From Pseudomonas poae (GTDB lineage: Bacteria > Pseudomonadota > Gammaproteobacteria > Pseudomonadales > Pseudomonadaceae), in assembly GCA_028869255.1 (NCBI GenBank), contig CP110972.1, positions 2,919,001 through 2,983,000 of the forward strand: DNA of 64,000 nt, given 5' to 3'. The position numbers were made by a program, and so were the translations under genes. This document shows, piece by piece, positions 7,564 through 16,907 of this stretch; the stretch's first letter is position 1, and each line of letters opens with the position of its first letter. Below the pieces are notes generated by a model that saw nothing but the letters and a program-made list of their open reading frames with translations, did no database searches and was not told the origin of the DNA.

Positions 7564-10500
7564 CTAACTGTCTTCTTCTATATCCAGCAATAGGTTTTCC
7601 AACGCCTCGCGGTACGCTCCGGGCTCTTGCCACAGGCCGCGCTGCTGGGCTTCGAGCATGCGCTCGGTCATGTCGCGCAAGGCCGCGGGGTTGTGCTGCT
7701 GCACAAAATCCCGCGTTTGAGGGTCGAGCAGGTAGGCATCGGCGAGCAAGGCGTATTGATGATCGTCGATCAGCGCCGTGGTGGCGTCGAACGCGAACAG
7801 ATTGTCCACGGTCGCAGCCATCTCGAACGCGCCTTTATAGCCGTGGCGCTTCACGCCTTCGATCCACTTGGGGTTGGCGGCGCGGGAACGGATCACCCGG
7901 TTCAGCTCTTCCTTCAGGGTGCGGATCTTCGGCAGGTCCGGCTGGCTATGATCGCCATGATAGCTGGCGGCCTTGTCGCCGCTCAGGGTCTCCACGGCGG
8001 CGAGCATGCCACCCTGGAATTGGTAGTAGTCATTGGAATCGAGCAAGTCGTGCTCGCGGTTGTCCTGGTTCTGCAACACCGCCTGCACCTGGCTCAGGCG
8101 CTGGGCGAACTGGTCGCGGGCGGCGGTGCCCTCATCGGACCCGCCATAGGCATAACCGCCCCAGTTAAGGTAAACCTCGGCCAGGTCCTCGCGGCTTTGC
8201 CACAAACGCCCGTCAATCGCGCCCTGCACGCCGGCGCCATAAGCACCGGGTTTGGCGCCGAAGATGCGCCAACCGGCTTGCTTCGCTGCGGCCTCCTCAT
8301 CCAGGCCGGACTTGAGCAGCGCTTCACGTTCGCTGCGCACCTTGGCGGCCAGCGGGTTCATGTCGTCCGGCTCGTCCAGGGCTGCCACCGCCTGCACCGC
8401 CGCATCGAACAGGCGGATCAGATTGGCAAAGGCATCGCGGAAGAACCCGGACACGCGCAACGTCACATCCACCCGTGGGCGGTCCAGCAAACTGATCGGC
8501 AGAATCTCAAAGTCATCCACCCGCTGGCTGCCCGTGGCCCATACCGGGCGCACGCCCATCAGCGCCATGGCCTGGGCGATATCGTCGCCACCGGTACGCA
8601 TGGTGGCGGTGCCCCACACCGAGAGGCCAAGCTGGCGCAAGTGGTCGCCGTGGTCCTGCAAGTGTCGCTCAAGAATCAGGCTGGCGGATTGAAAGCCGAT
8701 ACGCCAGGCCGTGGTAGTGGGCAGGTTGCGCACATCCACCGTGAAGAAATTACGCCCGGTGGGCAGCACATCCAGGCGCCCGCGACTCGGCGCACCGCTG
8801 GGACCTGCAGGCACGAAGCGCCCGCTCAAGGCGTCCAGCAAGCCGCGCATTTCCGCTGGGCCACAGGCATCCAGGCGTGGCGCCACGACGATGCGCAGGC
8901 TCTCAATTACCGACTTCACGTCTTCCCAGCCGGGTTCCTCAAGCTGTTCGAGTGGCCCTTCCAGCGCCTGTTCGATCAAGCGTGCCGCGTACAACTCCAG
9001 GCGTTCGCGGGTGTCACCGGCGGTGCGCCATTGCTGGCCGTCGATCTTGCACAACACCTCGGGGCGGCGCCCGGTCCAGGGCTCGGCCAGGGCGCAGTCC
9101 AACGGATCAAAACCCAGCTCGAACGCCTTGGCCAATACCCGCAGCAAGCTCGATTGCGCGCCACGGCCATCGCCACGCGGAATCCGCAGCAAGGCCAGCA
9201 ACGTGTCGATACGCAGGCGTCCCTCGGGCGACTCGCCGAAGATGTGCAGGCCGTCGCGGATCTGCGACTCCTTCAAGTCGCACAAGTAGGTGTCGAGACG
9301 CGGCAACCAGACCGCCGCGTCGACTTCGCTGTCCAGCTCAAGCTCTTGATCGATATGGGTTTCGCGCACCAGCTTGAGGATATCTTTTTGCAGCTCAAGG
9401 GCGCGGCGCGGGTCGAGCAACTGCGCCTCGTAATACTCGTCCGCCAACAGTTCCAGGTTACGCAACGGGCCGTAGGTTTCGGCGCGGGTCAGCGGCGGCA
9501 TCAAGTGGTCGATGATCACCGCCTGGGTGCGGCGCTTGGCCTGGGCGCCCTCGCCGGGGTCATTGACGATAAACGGGTAGATATTCGGCAATGGCCCCAG
9601 CAATGCATCCGGCCAGCAGTGCTGCGACAGCCCCACGCCCTTGCCCGGCAGCCACTCCAGGTTGCCGTGCTTGCCCACATGGATTACGCCATGAGCGCCG
9701 TAGGTGTGGCGCAACCAAAAATAGAACGCGAGGTAAGCATGCGGCGGTACCAGGTCCGGGTCGTGGTACACCGCACTGTGGTCTACCTGGTAACCCCGCG
9801 CCGGCTGGATGCCGACAAACGTCAGCCCCAGGCGCAGGCCGGCAATCATCATGCGGCCGTCGCGAAACATCGGGTCATTATGCGGTGGGCCCCAGCGCTC
9901 AAGCACGGCCTGGCGGTTGGCTTCGGGCAAGCGCTTGAACATGGCCTCGTAGTCGTCCAGGCCCAAGCTTTGGTGGCACGGGCGCAGGTCGAGGCTGTCA
10001 AGGTCGTTGGTGACCCCGCCGAGCAATTCATGAATCAAGGCGGTGCCGCTGTCCGGCAACTCACTCGGCAGCGGATAACCTTCGGCCTGCAGGGCGCGCA
10101 GGATATTCAGCGCCGCCGCCGGCGTGTCCAGGCCCACCCCATTGCCGATGCGGCCGTCGCGGGTCGGGTAGTTGGCGAGGATCAGGGCGATGCATTTATC
10201 CGCATTCGGCACCCGCGCCAGCTCGACCCAACGGCGCGCCAGCTCGGCGACAAAATCCATACGCTCGGGTGCTGCGCGATAGCACACCACGTCCGACTGG
10301 CTGCGCTCACTGCGCCAGGCCAGGTCCTTGAAACTGATAGGGCGGCTGATGATGCGCCCGTCCAGCTCCGGCAAGGCGATGTGCATTGCCAGGTCGCGAG
10401 GGCCGAGGCCCTGTTCGCTGGCCTCCCAGCCGGGCTGGTTGTCCTGGGCGCAAATGGCCTGGATCACCGGGATATTGCGGCGAAACGGGCGCAAATGCGG

Positions 10501-11326
10501 CGCTTCGGGGGCTGGACTGGGCAAAGCCGGTGGTGTTCAGGATCACCGCCGCACCAACCTCGTCCAGCAGGTCCTCGACCACCGTCAGGCAGCCGGGCTC
10601 TTTCAAACTGGCCACCGCCACCGGCAACGGGTTGAGGCCCGCCGCCTGCAAGCGCTGGCAGAACACATCAATAAAACCGGTATTGGCCGCCTGCAAATGC
10701 GAGCGGTAAAACAGCACCGCTGCCACTGGGCGGTCGAGCTGCCAATCGCGCTGCCAGTCATTCAGGCGCGCATTGGCGGTATGCGGGTGATAAATCGCGG
10801 TGCGCGGCAGGGTTTGCGGCTCGTCCCAGGCGTAGTCGCGGCCCAGGTAAGCGCTGGCCAGGCAGCGATAAAAGTCCAGCGCATTGCTTAAGCCGCCCTG
10901 ACGCAGAAAGTGCCAGAGGCGATCGCGCTCTTGTGCGCCGACGGTGCTCAAACCGCTGAGTTCGGGGTCGGGGCGGTCATCCCCCGGCACCAGGATCAGC
11001 TGCACACCGCGCTCGGCCAGCGCCACCAGACGCTCGATCCCATAGCGCCAATAGCCAATGCCGCCGTGCAGCGAAATCAGGATGACCTTGGCGTGGCGCA
11101 GCACTTCATCGACATACAGGTCGACCGACGCATGGTTTTGCACCTGCATCGGGTTGGCCAGGCGCAGGCTCGGGTAATCGTCGGGCAGTTGCTGGGCCGC
11201 TTCGGCCAGCAGTGCCAGGCTGGAATCGCCGCTGCACAGGATCACCAGCTCGGCGGGGGTTTGGCCTAAGTCGGCAATATTATCGTCCGAGACGAAACCA
11301 CCGGGTTGGGTCCTGAGCAGGTGCAT
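7564..11326 (-). pseudogene. cobN: cobN, cobaltochelatase large subunit, split by a 1-base frameshift
   Basis: CobN is the ~1250-residue large subunit of aerobic cobaltochelatase, binding hydrogenobyrinic acid a,c-diamide. From ATG 11326 the frame reads MHLLRTQPGG... to ...NTTGFAQSSP, then leaves phase at a run of five G (10507-10511). The rest continues in the other frame from EAPHLRPFRRNIPVIQAI to the stop at 7564. Removing one base of the run gives an uninterrupted 1253-residue protein. Conserved segments GKHGNLEWLPGKG and AYLAFYFWLRH are intact. The gene starts 3 nt after cobW. A +1 slip at CCC C is conceivable, but no stimulatory structure was seen, so a sequencing error or recent mutation is more likely. 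Confidence 0.85.
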
Positions 11327-11329
11327 GGG

Positions 11330-12391
11330 TTAAACGCTGAGGGCAGCGCGCAGTTGCGCTTCAAGGCCCGCCGCGTCCAGCGCCTGACCAATCAGCACCA
11401 GGCGCGTGATACGGGCTTCGTCGGCGCCCCAGGCACGGTCGAAGTGCTTGTCGAAACGCGTGCCCACGCCCTGGATCAGCAAGCGCATCGGCTTGTTCGG
11501 GATCGCGGCAAAGCCTTTGACACGCAGGATCCCGTGCTGCACCACCAATTGGGTCAGGGCGTCGAGCAACAGCGCTTCGTCGGCTTGTGGCAGGTCGATG
11601 GAGATGGAATCGAAAGCGTCGTGATCGTGGTCGTCTTCACCGTCGTGGTGATGATCGTGATGGCTGTGGCGACCGTCGATGTGCTCTTCGGAGCCGGCAC
11701 CCAGGCCGATCAGCACGTCCAGCGGCAGGCGACCGCTGCTGGCTTCGATGATCTTGACCGCCGGCGGCAGCTCTTCGGCGACTTCCAGGCGCACGCGGGC
11801 CAGGTCTTCGGCGCTGATCAGGTCGGATTTGTTGAGAATCACCAGGTCGGCGCTGGCCAGTTGGTCGGCGAACAGCTCGTGCAGCGGCGATTCGTGGTCC
11901 AGGTTCGGGTCGAGTTTGCGCTGGGCGTCGACTTGATCCGGGAACGCGGCAAAGGTGCCGGCGGCGACGGCCGGGCTGTCGACCACGGTGATCACCGCAT
12001 CCACGGTGCAGGCGCTGCGGATTTCCGGCCACTGGAAGGCTTGCACCAGCGGTTTGGGCAGGGCCAGGCCGGAGGTTTCAATCAGGATATGGTCGAGGTC
12101 GCCACGACGGGCGACCAGTTCGCGCATCACCGGGAAGAACTCTTCCTGCACCGTGCAGCACAGGCAGCCGTTGGCCAATTCGTAAACCCGGCCATTGGCT
12201 TCTTCCTCGGTGCAGCCGATGGAGCACTGCTTGAGGATTTCACCGTCAATGCCCAGCTCGCCGAACTCGTTGACGATCACCGCAATGCGACGGCCCTGGG
12301 CGTTGTCGAGCATATGGCGCAGCAACGTGGTTTTGCCCGAGCCGAGGAAGCCGGTAACGATGGTGACGGGGAGTTTGGCCAGTGTTTTCAT
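11330..12391 (-). CDS. cobW: CobW, GTPase/metallochaperone of the G3E family
   Basis: A 353-residue G3E GTPase thought to deliver cobalt for cobalamin synthesis. The P-loop GFLGSGKTT is at residues 14-22, the metal-binding CXCC motif (CLCC) is at 76-79, and a His-rich loop near residue 250 (GRHSHHDHHHDGEDDHDHD) can bind further metal. The C-terminal CobW_C domain is present. It is the first gene of cobW-cobN-chlD and lies 104 nt downstream of a cobalamin riboswitch, so it should be repressed by adenosylcobalamin. A hairpin covers its ribosome binding region. Confidence 0.93.
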   Translation of the reverse strand: MKTLAKLPVTIVTGFLGSGKTTLLRHMLDNAQGRRIAVIVNEFGELGIDGEILKQCSIGCTEEEANGRVYELANGCLCCTVQEEFFPVMRELVARRGDLDHILIETSGLALPKPLVQAFQWPEIRSACTVDAVITVVDSPAVAAGTFAAFPDQVDAQRKLDPNLDHESPLHELFADQLASADLVILNKSDLISAEDLARVRLEVAEELPPAVKIIEASSGRLPLDVLIGLGAGSEEHIDGRHSHHDHHHDGEDDHDHDAFDSISIDLPQADEALLLDALTQLVVQHGILRVKGFAAIPNKPMRLLIQGVGTRFDKHFDRAWGADEARITRLVLIGQALDAAGLEAQLRAALSV

Positions 12392-12394
12392 CGG

Positions 12395-12414
12395 ATGCCC
12401 TTTGGGGCGGGCAT
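12395..12414 (-). promoter_or_regulatory. hairpin sequestering the cobW ribosome binding site
   Basis: On the minus strand ATGCCC and GGGCAT pair across an 8-nt loop (GCCCCAAA), placing AAAGGG, the likely Shine-Dalgarno of cobW, partly in the stem just before ATG 12391. It probably serves as, or belongs to, the expression platform of the upstream riboswitch. The loop can alternatively pair with GGGCGGG near 12470. Confidence 0.45.
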
Positions 12415-12494
12415 ACGGGACGATGGGCCCTGCGGCGGCGCGCAGCAGCGGATTTCGTCACCGGATCACCCCGCCCGGTTGAAGTAGAAAATCG

Positions 12495-12675
12495 GTTGCG
12501 AGGCAGGTCTCCTGGCTTGGGGCATGCGGGTCTTGCGACCGGCGCTGGCTGCGCCTTCCCGCCGTTAAGGCAGTGGCGTGGCAGTCAGACAAACCCTTTA
12601 CAGTTGCGGGGGCAGCCGCGGCTTGAACCTCGTTCCCTTCTTAGCTTCGGCCTGGGCCGAAGAACCTCGAAGGTG
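12495..12675 (-). promoter_or_regulatory. cobalamin riboswitch upstream of cobW
   Basis: The minus strand contains the conserved core of the B12 aptamer: AAGGGAAC, GCCGCGGCTGCCCCCGCAAC, a GGCGGGAAGGC segment, and the 3' B12 box AGCCAGGAGACCTGCC, closed by CGAGG/CCTCG as P1. Order and spacing fit the family. It precedes cobW-cobN-chlD and should switch the operon off when B12 is plentiful. Confidence 0.92.
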
Positions 12676-12738
12676 CAAGGCTACAGGGGCACGCCGCATT
12701 TGACTACCGTCGCCCGCCCATGCTCTCCTACACATCTT

Positions 12739-12918
12739 GTTTCGGGTGCCCTTCACAGGGTGAAACGGGAAACCGGTACGTCATATTCCTATGACAAGTC
12801 CGGTGCTGCCCCCGCAACGGTAAGCGAGTGAAGTGTCAGATCCACTGTGCCAACGGCATGGGAAGGCGACGCTTTGTAGACCCAGTGTCCCTCGCAAGCC
12901 CGGAGACCGGCCCGAAAA
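12739..12918 (+). promoter_or_regulatory. cobalamin riboswitch upstream of cbtB-cbtA-cobE-cobM
   Basis: The plus strand shows the B12 aptamer core: GGGTGAAACGGGAA, GTGCTGCCCCCGCAACGGTAA, GGGAAGGCGACGC and the 3' box AGCCCGGAGACCGGCC, with P1 formed by TTTCGGG (12740-12746) and CCCGAAA (12911-12917). It lies about 110 nt before cbtB. Together with the minus-strand riboswitch it leaves only about 63 nt for two divergent promoters. Confidence 0.92.
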
Positions 12919-12993
12919 AATCACATAACAAACCCGCGGTGGGCGGGCGCTGTTCGAACCCTGCGTGCCTGGCTCGCGGGGTTTTCATGCGCT

Positions 12994-13020
12994 CGTTTCA
13001 CCCTGAAACCCAGAAGGGAC
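12994..13020 (+). promoter_or_regulatory. cbtB leader segment complementary to the riboswitch aptamer
   Basis: CGTTTCACCCTG at 12994-13005 is the exact reverse complement of CAGGGTGAAACG at 12756-12767, inside the conserved 5' part of the aptamer. It also forms a local hairpin GTTTCA/TGAAAC (12995-13009) just before AAGGGA, the cbtB Shine-Dalgarno. It may be the switching strand that couples ligand state to translation. Confidence 0.45.
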
Positions 13021-13025
13021 GCGCC

Positions 13026-13214
13026 ATGTCGATCATCAGCAGCACTTCGCATACCGCCAGCAGCACTGCCACGTTGAGCCAACGCCTGACCGCCGCCATC
13101 GGTGCGTCGATCCTCGGGGCGTGCCTGGTGTATTTCGCCGGTTTCTCGCACATCGAGGCGGTGCACAACGCTGCCCACGATACCCGCCACAGCGCCGCGT
13201 TCCCGTGCCACTGA
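13026..13214 (+). CDS. cbtB: CbtB, small subunit of cobalt transporter
   Basis: A 62-residue protein with one transmembrane helix (about residues 24-42, AIGASILGACLVYFAGF) followed by a short His-rich tail, HNAAHDTRHSAAFPCH, that is typical of CbtB and likely binds cobalt. It pairs with CbtA in a B12-riboswitch-controlled cobalt uptake system. The ATG at 13026 has AAGGGA about 7-12 nt upstream. CbtA starts 11 nt after the stop. Confidence 0.88.
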   Translation: MSIISSTSHTASSTATLSQRLTAAIGASILGACLVYFAGFSHIEAVHNAAHDTRHSAAFPCH

Positions 13215-13225
13215 GACCTGCCGAC

Positions 13226-13930
13226 ATGATCAAGCGTATTGCGCAAACCGCAGGTTTCACCGGCCTGCTGGCCGCCCTGCTGCTGACCCTGCTACAAAGT
13301 TTCTGGGTCGCCCCGCTGATTCTGCAGGCGGAAACCTTTGAAAATGCCCCGGCTGCCGCCGAAGTCGCCCATGAGCACGCTGCAGGCGCTGCCGCTCACA
13401 CCCATGACGCCGAAGCCTGGGAGCCGCAAGACGGCTGGCAGCGCGTGCTGTCCACCACCGGTGGCAACCTGGTGGTCGCCGTCGGTTTTGCGCTGATGCT
13501 GGCGGGTCTCTACACCCTGCGCGCACCTACCCGTACCGCCCAAGGGCTGCTGTGGGGCCTGGCCGGTTACGCGACTTTCGTACTGGCGCCCACACTGGGC
13601 CTGCCACCTGAGCTGCCAGGCACCGCCGCCGCCGACCTGGCGCAACGGCAGATCTGGTGGATCGGCACCGCCGCCTCGACTGCCGCCGGCATTGCGCTGA
13701 TCGTGTTTGGTCGCAACTGGCTGCTCAAAGTGCTGGGCGTGGCGATCCTGGCCGTGCCCCACGTAATTGGCGCGCCACAGCCGCAAGTGCATTCGATGCT
13801 GGCCCCGGAGGCGCTGGAAGCCCAATTCAAGATCGCGTCGCAGCTGACCAACGTGGCGTTCTGGCTAGCGCTGGGCCTGATCAGCGCCTGGCTGTTCCGC
13901 CGCAACCGCGACGATCAATACTCGGCATGA
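13226..13930 (+). CDS. cbtA: CbtA family cobalt transporter subunit
   Basis: A 234-residue inner-membrane protein with about five predicted helices. A His-rich loop near residues 48-60 (HEHAAGAAAHTHDAE) fits a cobalt-handling role, and HVIGAPQP is conserved in CbtA. It follows cbtB and shares its riboswitch. Its stop overlaps the cobE start (ATGA), so the downstream biosynthetic gene is translationally coupled to cobalt uptake. Confidence 0.88.
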   Translation: MIKRIAQTAGFTGLLAALLLTLLQSFWVAPLILQAETFENAPAAAEVAHEHAAGAAAHTHDAEAWEPQDGWQRVLSTTGGNLVVAVGFALMLAGLYTLRAPTRTAQGLLWGLAGYATFVLAPTLGLPPELPGTAAADLAQRQIWWIGTAASTAAGIALIVFGRNWLLKVLGVAILAVPHVIGAPQPQVHSMLAPEALEAQFKIASQLTNVAFWLALGLISAWLFRRNRDDQYSA

Positions 13931-14319
13931 CCCTGGTGGTCGGCCTGGGCTGCCAGCGGGGCTGTGATGTTCAGACCCTGCTGGCGCTGTTCAACGCCGC
14001 CCTCGCCGACGGCGGGATCGAGCGTCAGCGCATCACCGCGCTGGCGAGTATCGACCTCAAACAGGATGAGCCTGGGCTGTTGGCGCTGGCCCAGGCCCTG
14101 GACCTGCCGCTGCAGTGTTTCAGCGCTGGACAGTTGGCGGTGTATGAAAGCCGATTGAGCCATAAATCGGCAGTCGCCTTTGCGCATACCGGCTGCCATG
14201 GCATCGCCGAAAGCGCCGCGCTGGCCCTGGCCGAACACCTCGGCAACGCCCCCGCCCGCCTGCTGATCACCCGCAAAAAAACCGCCCAGGCCACCCTGGC
14301 ATTAGCCTGCACCGGTTAA
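13927..14319 (+). CDS. cobE: CobE / CbiG C-terminal-like cobalamin biosynthesis protein
   Basis: A 130-residue protein matching CobE, the free-standing equivalent of the CbiG C-terminal domain. It is an accessory of the aerobic corrin pathway whose exact step is not settled. The start MTLVVGLGCQRGC and the later LSHKSAVAFAHTGCHGIAESAAL segment are typical. It overlaps cbtA by 4 nt and is followed after 69 nt by cobM. The gap holds a small inverted repeat (CATGAGC/GCTCATG, 14345-14361). Confidence 0.85.
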   Translation: MTLVVGLGCQRGCDVQTLLALFNAALADGGIERQRITALASIDLKQDEPGLLALAQALDLPLQCFSAGQLAVYESRLSHKSAVAFAHTGCHGIAESAALALAEHLGNAPARLLITRKKTAQATLALACTG

Positions 14320-14388
14320 AATCCCGATAATCGCCCTTTCTGAACATGAGCAACGCTCATGCTCGCCCGTTTTCGACAGGAATGCTCC

Positions 14389-15135
14389 ATGACCGTCTAC
14401 TTTATCGGCGCCGGCCCCGGCGATCCGGAATTGATCACCGTCAAAGGCCAGCGACTGATCCGCAATTGCCCTGTGATCATCTATGCCGGCTCGCTGGTAC
14501 CGGCGGCGGTGCTGGAAGGTCACCAGGCCGAACAGGTGGTCAACAGCGCCGAACTGCACCTGGAACAGATCATCGACCTGATCAAGGCGGCCCACGCCAA
14601 TGGCCAGGATGTGGCGCGCGTGCATTCCGGCGACCCAAGCCTGTATGGCGCGATTGGCGAGCAGATTCGGTATTTGCGTGAGCTGGGCATCCCGTTCCAG
14701 ATCATCCCCGGCGTCACGGCGGTAGCCGCCTGTGCAGCGTTGCTGGAAACCGAATTGACCCTGCCGGACATCGCCCAAAGCGTGATCCTGACCCGCTACG
14801 CCGATAAAACCAGCATGCCGGCCGGTGAAGACTTCGACAGCCTGGCGAACCATGGCACGACCATGGCGATTCACCTGGGGGTCAACCACCTGGAGAAGAT
14901 CGTTGCCGAACTGCTGCCGCACTATGGCGCAGACTGCCCGATTGCCGTGGTGCACCGGGCGACGTGGCCGGATCAGGACTGGGCGGTGGGTACGCTCAGT
15001 AATATTGCCGAGAAAGTCGCAGCGAAGGGCTTTCGGCGTACGGCACTGATTGTGGTGGGTCGGGTGTTGGCCAGTGATAATTTCAGCGAGTCATCGTTGT
15101 ATCGGGCCGGGCATGCACATCTTTTTCGATCGTGA
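14389..15135 (+). CDS. cobM: precorrin-4 C11-methyltransferase
   Basis: CobM (248 residues) transfers a methyl group from S-adenosylmethionine to C11 of precorrin-4 in aerobic cobalamin synthesis. The N-terminal VYFIGAGPGDPELITVKG is the SAM-dependent tetrapyrrole methylase signature, and GDPSLYG and PGVTAVAACAA are further family motifs. I chose ATG 14389, ten residues inside the longest frame, because of the family start and GACAGGA upstream. It is the last gene of the plus-strand B12 operon; a REP pair and a bidirectional terminator follow. Confidence 0.93.
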   Translation: MTVYFIGAGPGDPELITVKGQRLIRNCPVIIYAGSLVPAAVLEGHQAEQVVNSAELHLEQIIDLIKAAHANGQDVARVHSGDPSLYGAIGEQIRYLRELGIPFQIIPGVTAVAACAALLETELTLPDIAQSVILTRYADKTSMPAGEDFDSLANHGTTMAIHLGVNHLEKIVAELLPHYGADCPIAVVHRATWPDQDWAVGTLSNIAEKVAAKGFRRTALIVVGRVLASDNFSESSLYRAGHAHLFRS

Positions 15136-15197
15136 TATTTAACATCACATAAACAACATAACTACCTGTTTTAATTTAATAAATAAAAAATAAAAAA

Positions 15198-15271
15198 TGT
15201 GGGAGCGGGCTTGTTTCAGTGAAAAATCTATAGGCTGACACTGCGCATTCGCGAGCAAGCCCGCTCCCACA
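15198..15271. repeat. REP palindrome pair
   Basis: TGTGGGAGCGGGCTTG and, inverted, CAAGCCCGCTCCCACA flank a 40-nt spacer; the left copy is degenerate beyond TTG. It follows a very AT-rich stretch (15137-15197) after cobM in which I see no gene. Confidence 0.8.
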
Positions 15272-15320
15272 CTTAACCTTTGTTGTCAGATAAACTGTGC
15301 AAGAACATGAATTTAAAGCA

Positions 15321-15353
15321 AAAAAAACGGCGCTCACGGGGCGCCGTTTTTTT
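15321..15353. terminator. bidirectional rho-independent terminator between cobM and nfuA
   Basis: A7-ACGGCGC / GCGCCGT-T7 stem with a 7-nt loop. The A-run on one side and T-run on the other let it work on both strands for the convergent cobM and nfuA transcripts. Confidence 0.85.
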
Positions 15354-15373
15354 GTTCGCAGTGAACACCTTAC

Positions 15374-16096
<723 letters not shown>

Positions 16097-16856
16097 GGTT
16101 CCGCTCTTACAGCGGGTCACTTTTGGAAGAGCGCCAAAAGTAACCAAAAACGCTCCGCACCAACACTCGGCACCTCGCCTCCGGCTCGGTGTGCCCGCAC
16201 GCAGACTTGAATCCGTGGGCCGCCGCGATGGGCCATCCTTGGCCCAGCGCGGCTAACCCGGCGTCCTGCCGGGTTACCCACGGATTCAAGCCTGCGTGCG
16301 GCCAGCGTGTTTAACGGGGCGCCAAGGATCAAGATCAAGATCAAAAGCGCAAAAGATCGCTGACTTCGTCAGCGCAAAGGATGTAAGGGCCAGATCAAAA
16401 ACAAAGCAAAGCACGGCGGCCTGACAGCCGACCTGAAGCCATACTCGGTCAAATGTGGGAGCTGGCTTGCCTGCGAAAGCATCAACTGGGTTTGCCTGAT
16501 GTACCGAGTTGCCAGCATCGCAGGCAAGCCAGCTCCCACAGAAAAGCCAATCCACTGGGATCCCGCTCTTGATCCACACCACTCAGGTCGGCTACCAGGC
16601 CGCCGTGCTCTGCTTTTGACTTTGATCTAAGACGCCCCGTCAATCACGCTGGCCGAACGCAGGCTTGAATCCGTGGGCAACCCGGCAGGACGCCGGGTTA
16701 GCCGCGCTGGGCCAAGGATGGCCCATCGCGGCGGCCCACGGATTCAAGCCTGCGTGCGGGCACACCGAGCCGGAGGCGAGGTGCCGAGTGATGGGGCGAG
16801 GACCTTTTGGTTACTTTTGGGTCCTTCCAAAAGTGACCCGCTGTAAGAGCGGAACC
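16097..16856. repeat. large nested palindromic repeat element between nfuA and cti
   Basis: Two arms of about 225 nt (16097-16322 and 16632-16856) are near-identical inverted copies. Inside each arm is a further hairpin with 14-bp ends (CTTGAATCCGTGGG ... CCCACGGATTCAAG, for example 16206-16290). Between the arms lie weaker inverted copies (GCACGGCGGCCTG...) and at the centre a REP pair. Short open frames in the arms are by-products of the repeat. It carries no transposase. A partial copy occurs at 53465-53697. Confidence 0.85.
16454..16540. repeat. REP palindrome pair at the centre of the large repeat
   Basis: TGTGGGAGCTGGCTTGCCTGCGA and its inverse flank a 40-nt spacer. It forms the core of the surrounding 760-bp palindrome. 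Confidence 0.8.
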
Positions 16857-16907
16857 ATAAGCGGCCGTTACCGCAGCAACGGAGCCCCCCCCAAACCCCG
16901 CCTCACC

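Noticed and set aside
7364..7633. Upstream extension of the chlD/chlI frame
   Set aside because: It reads through the REP palindrome and the end of cobN; family starts agree with ATG 7363.
7627..10635. 1002-codon plus-strand frame opposite cobN
   Set aside because: Antisense shadow of cobN produced by high third-position GC; similar long shadows lie opposite metH and cti.
12828..13214. Open frame of 128 codons running through the riboswitch into cbtB
   Set aside because: It covers the B12 aptamer and its leader; the real gene in that area is cbtB, starting at ATG 13026 with its own Shine-Dalgarno.
16107..16289. Short open frames in the arms of the large repeat (also 16665-17558 on plus)
   Set aside because: They derive from the palindromic repeat itself, read the same segment in both arms, and lack ribosome sites.
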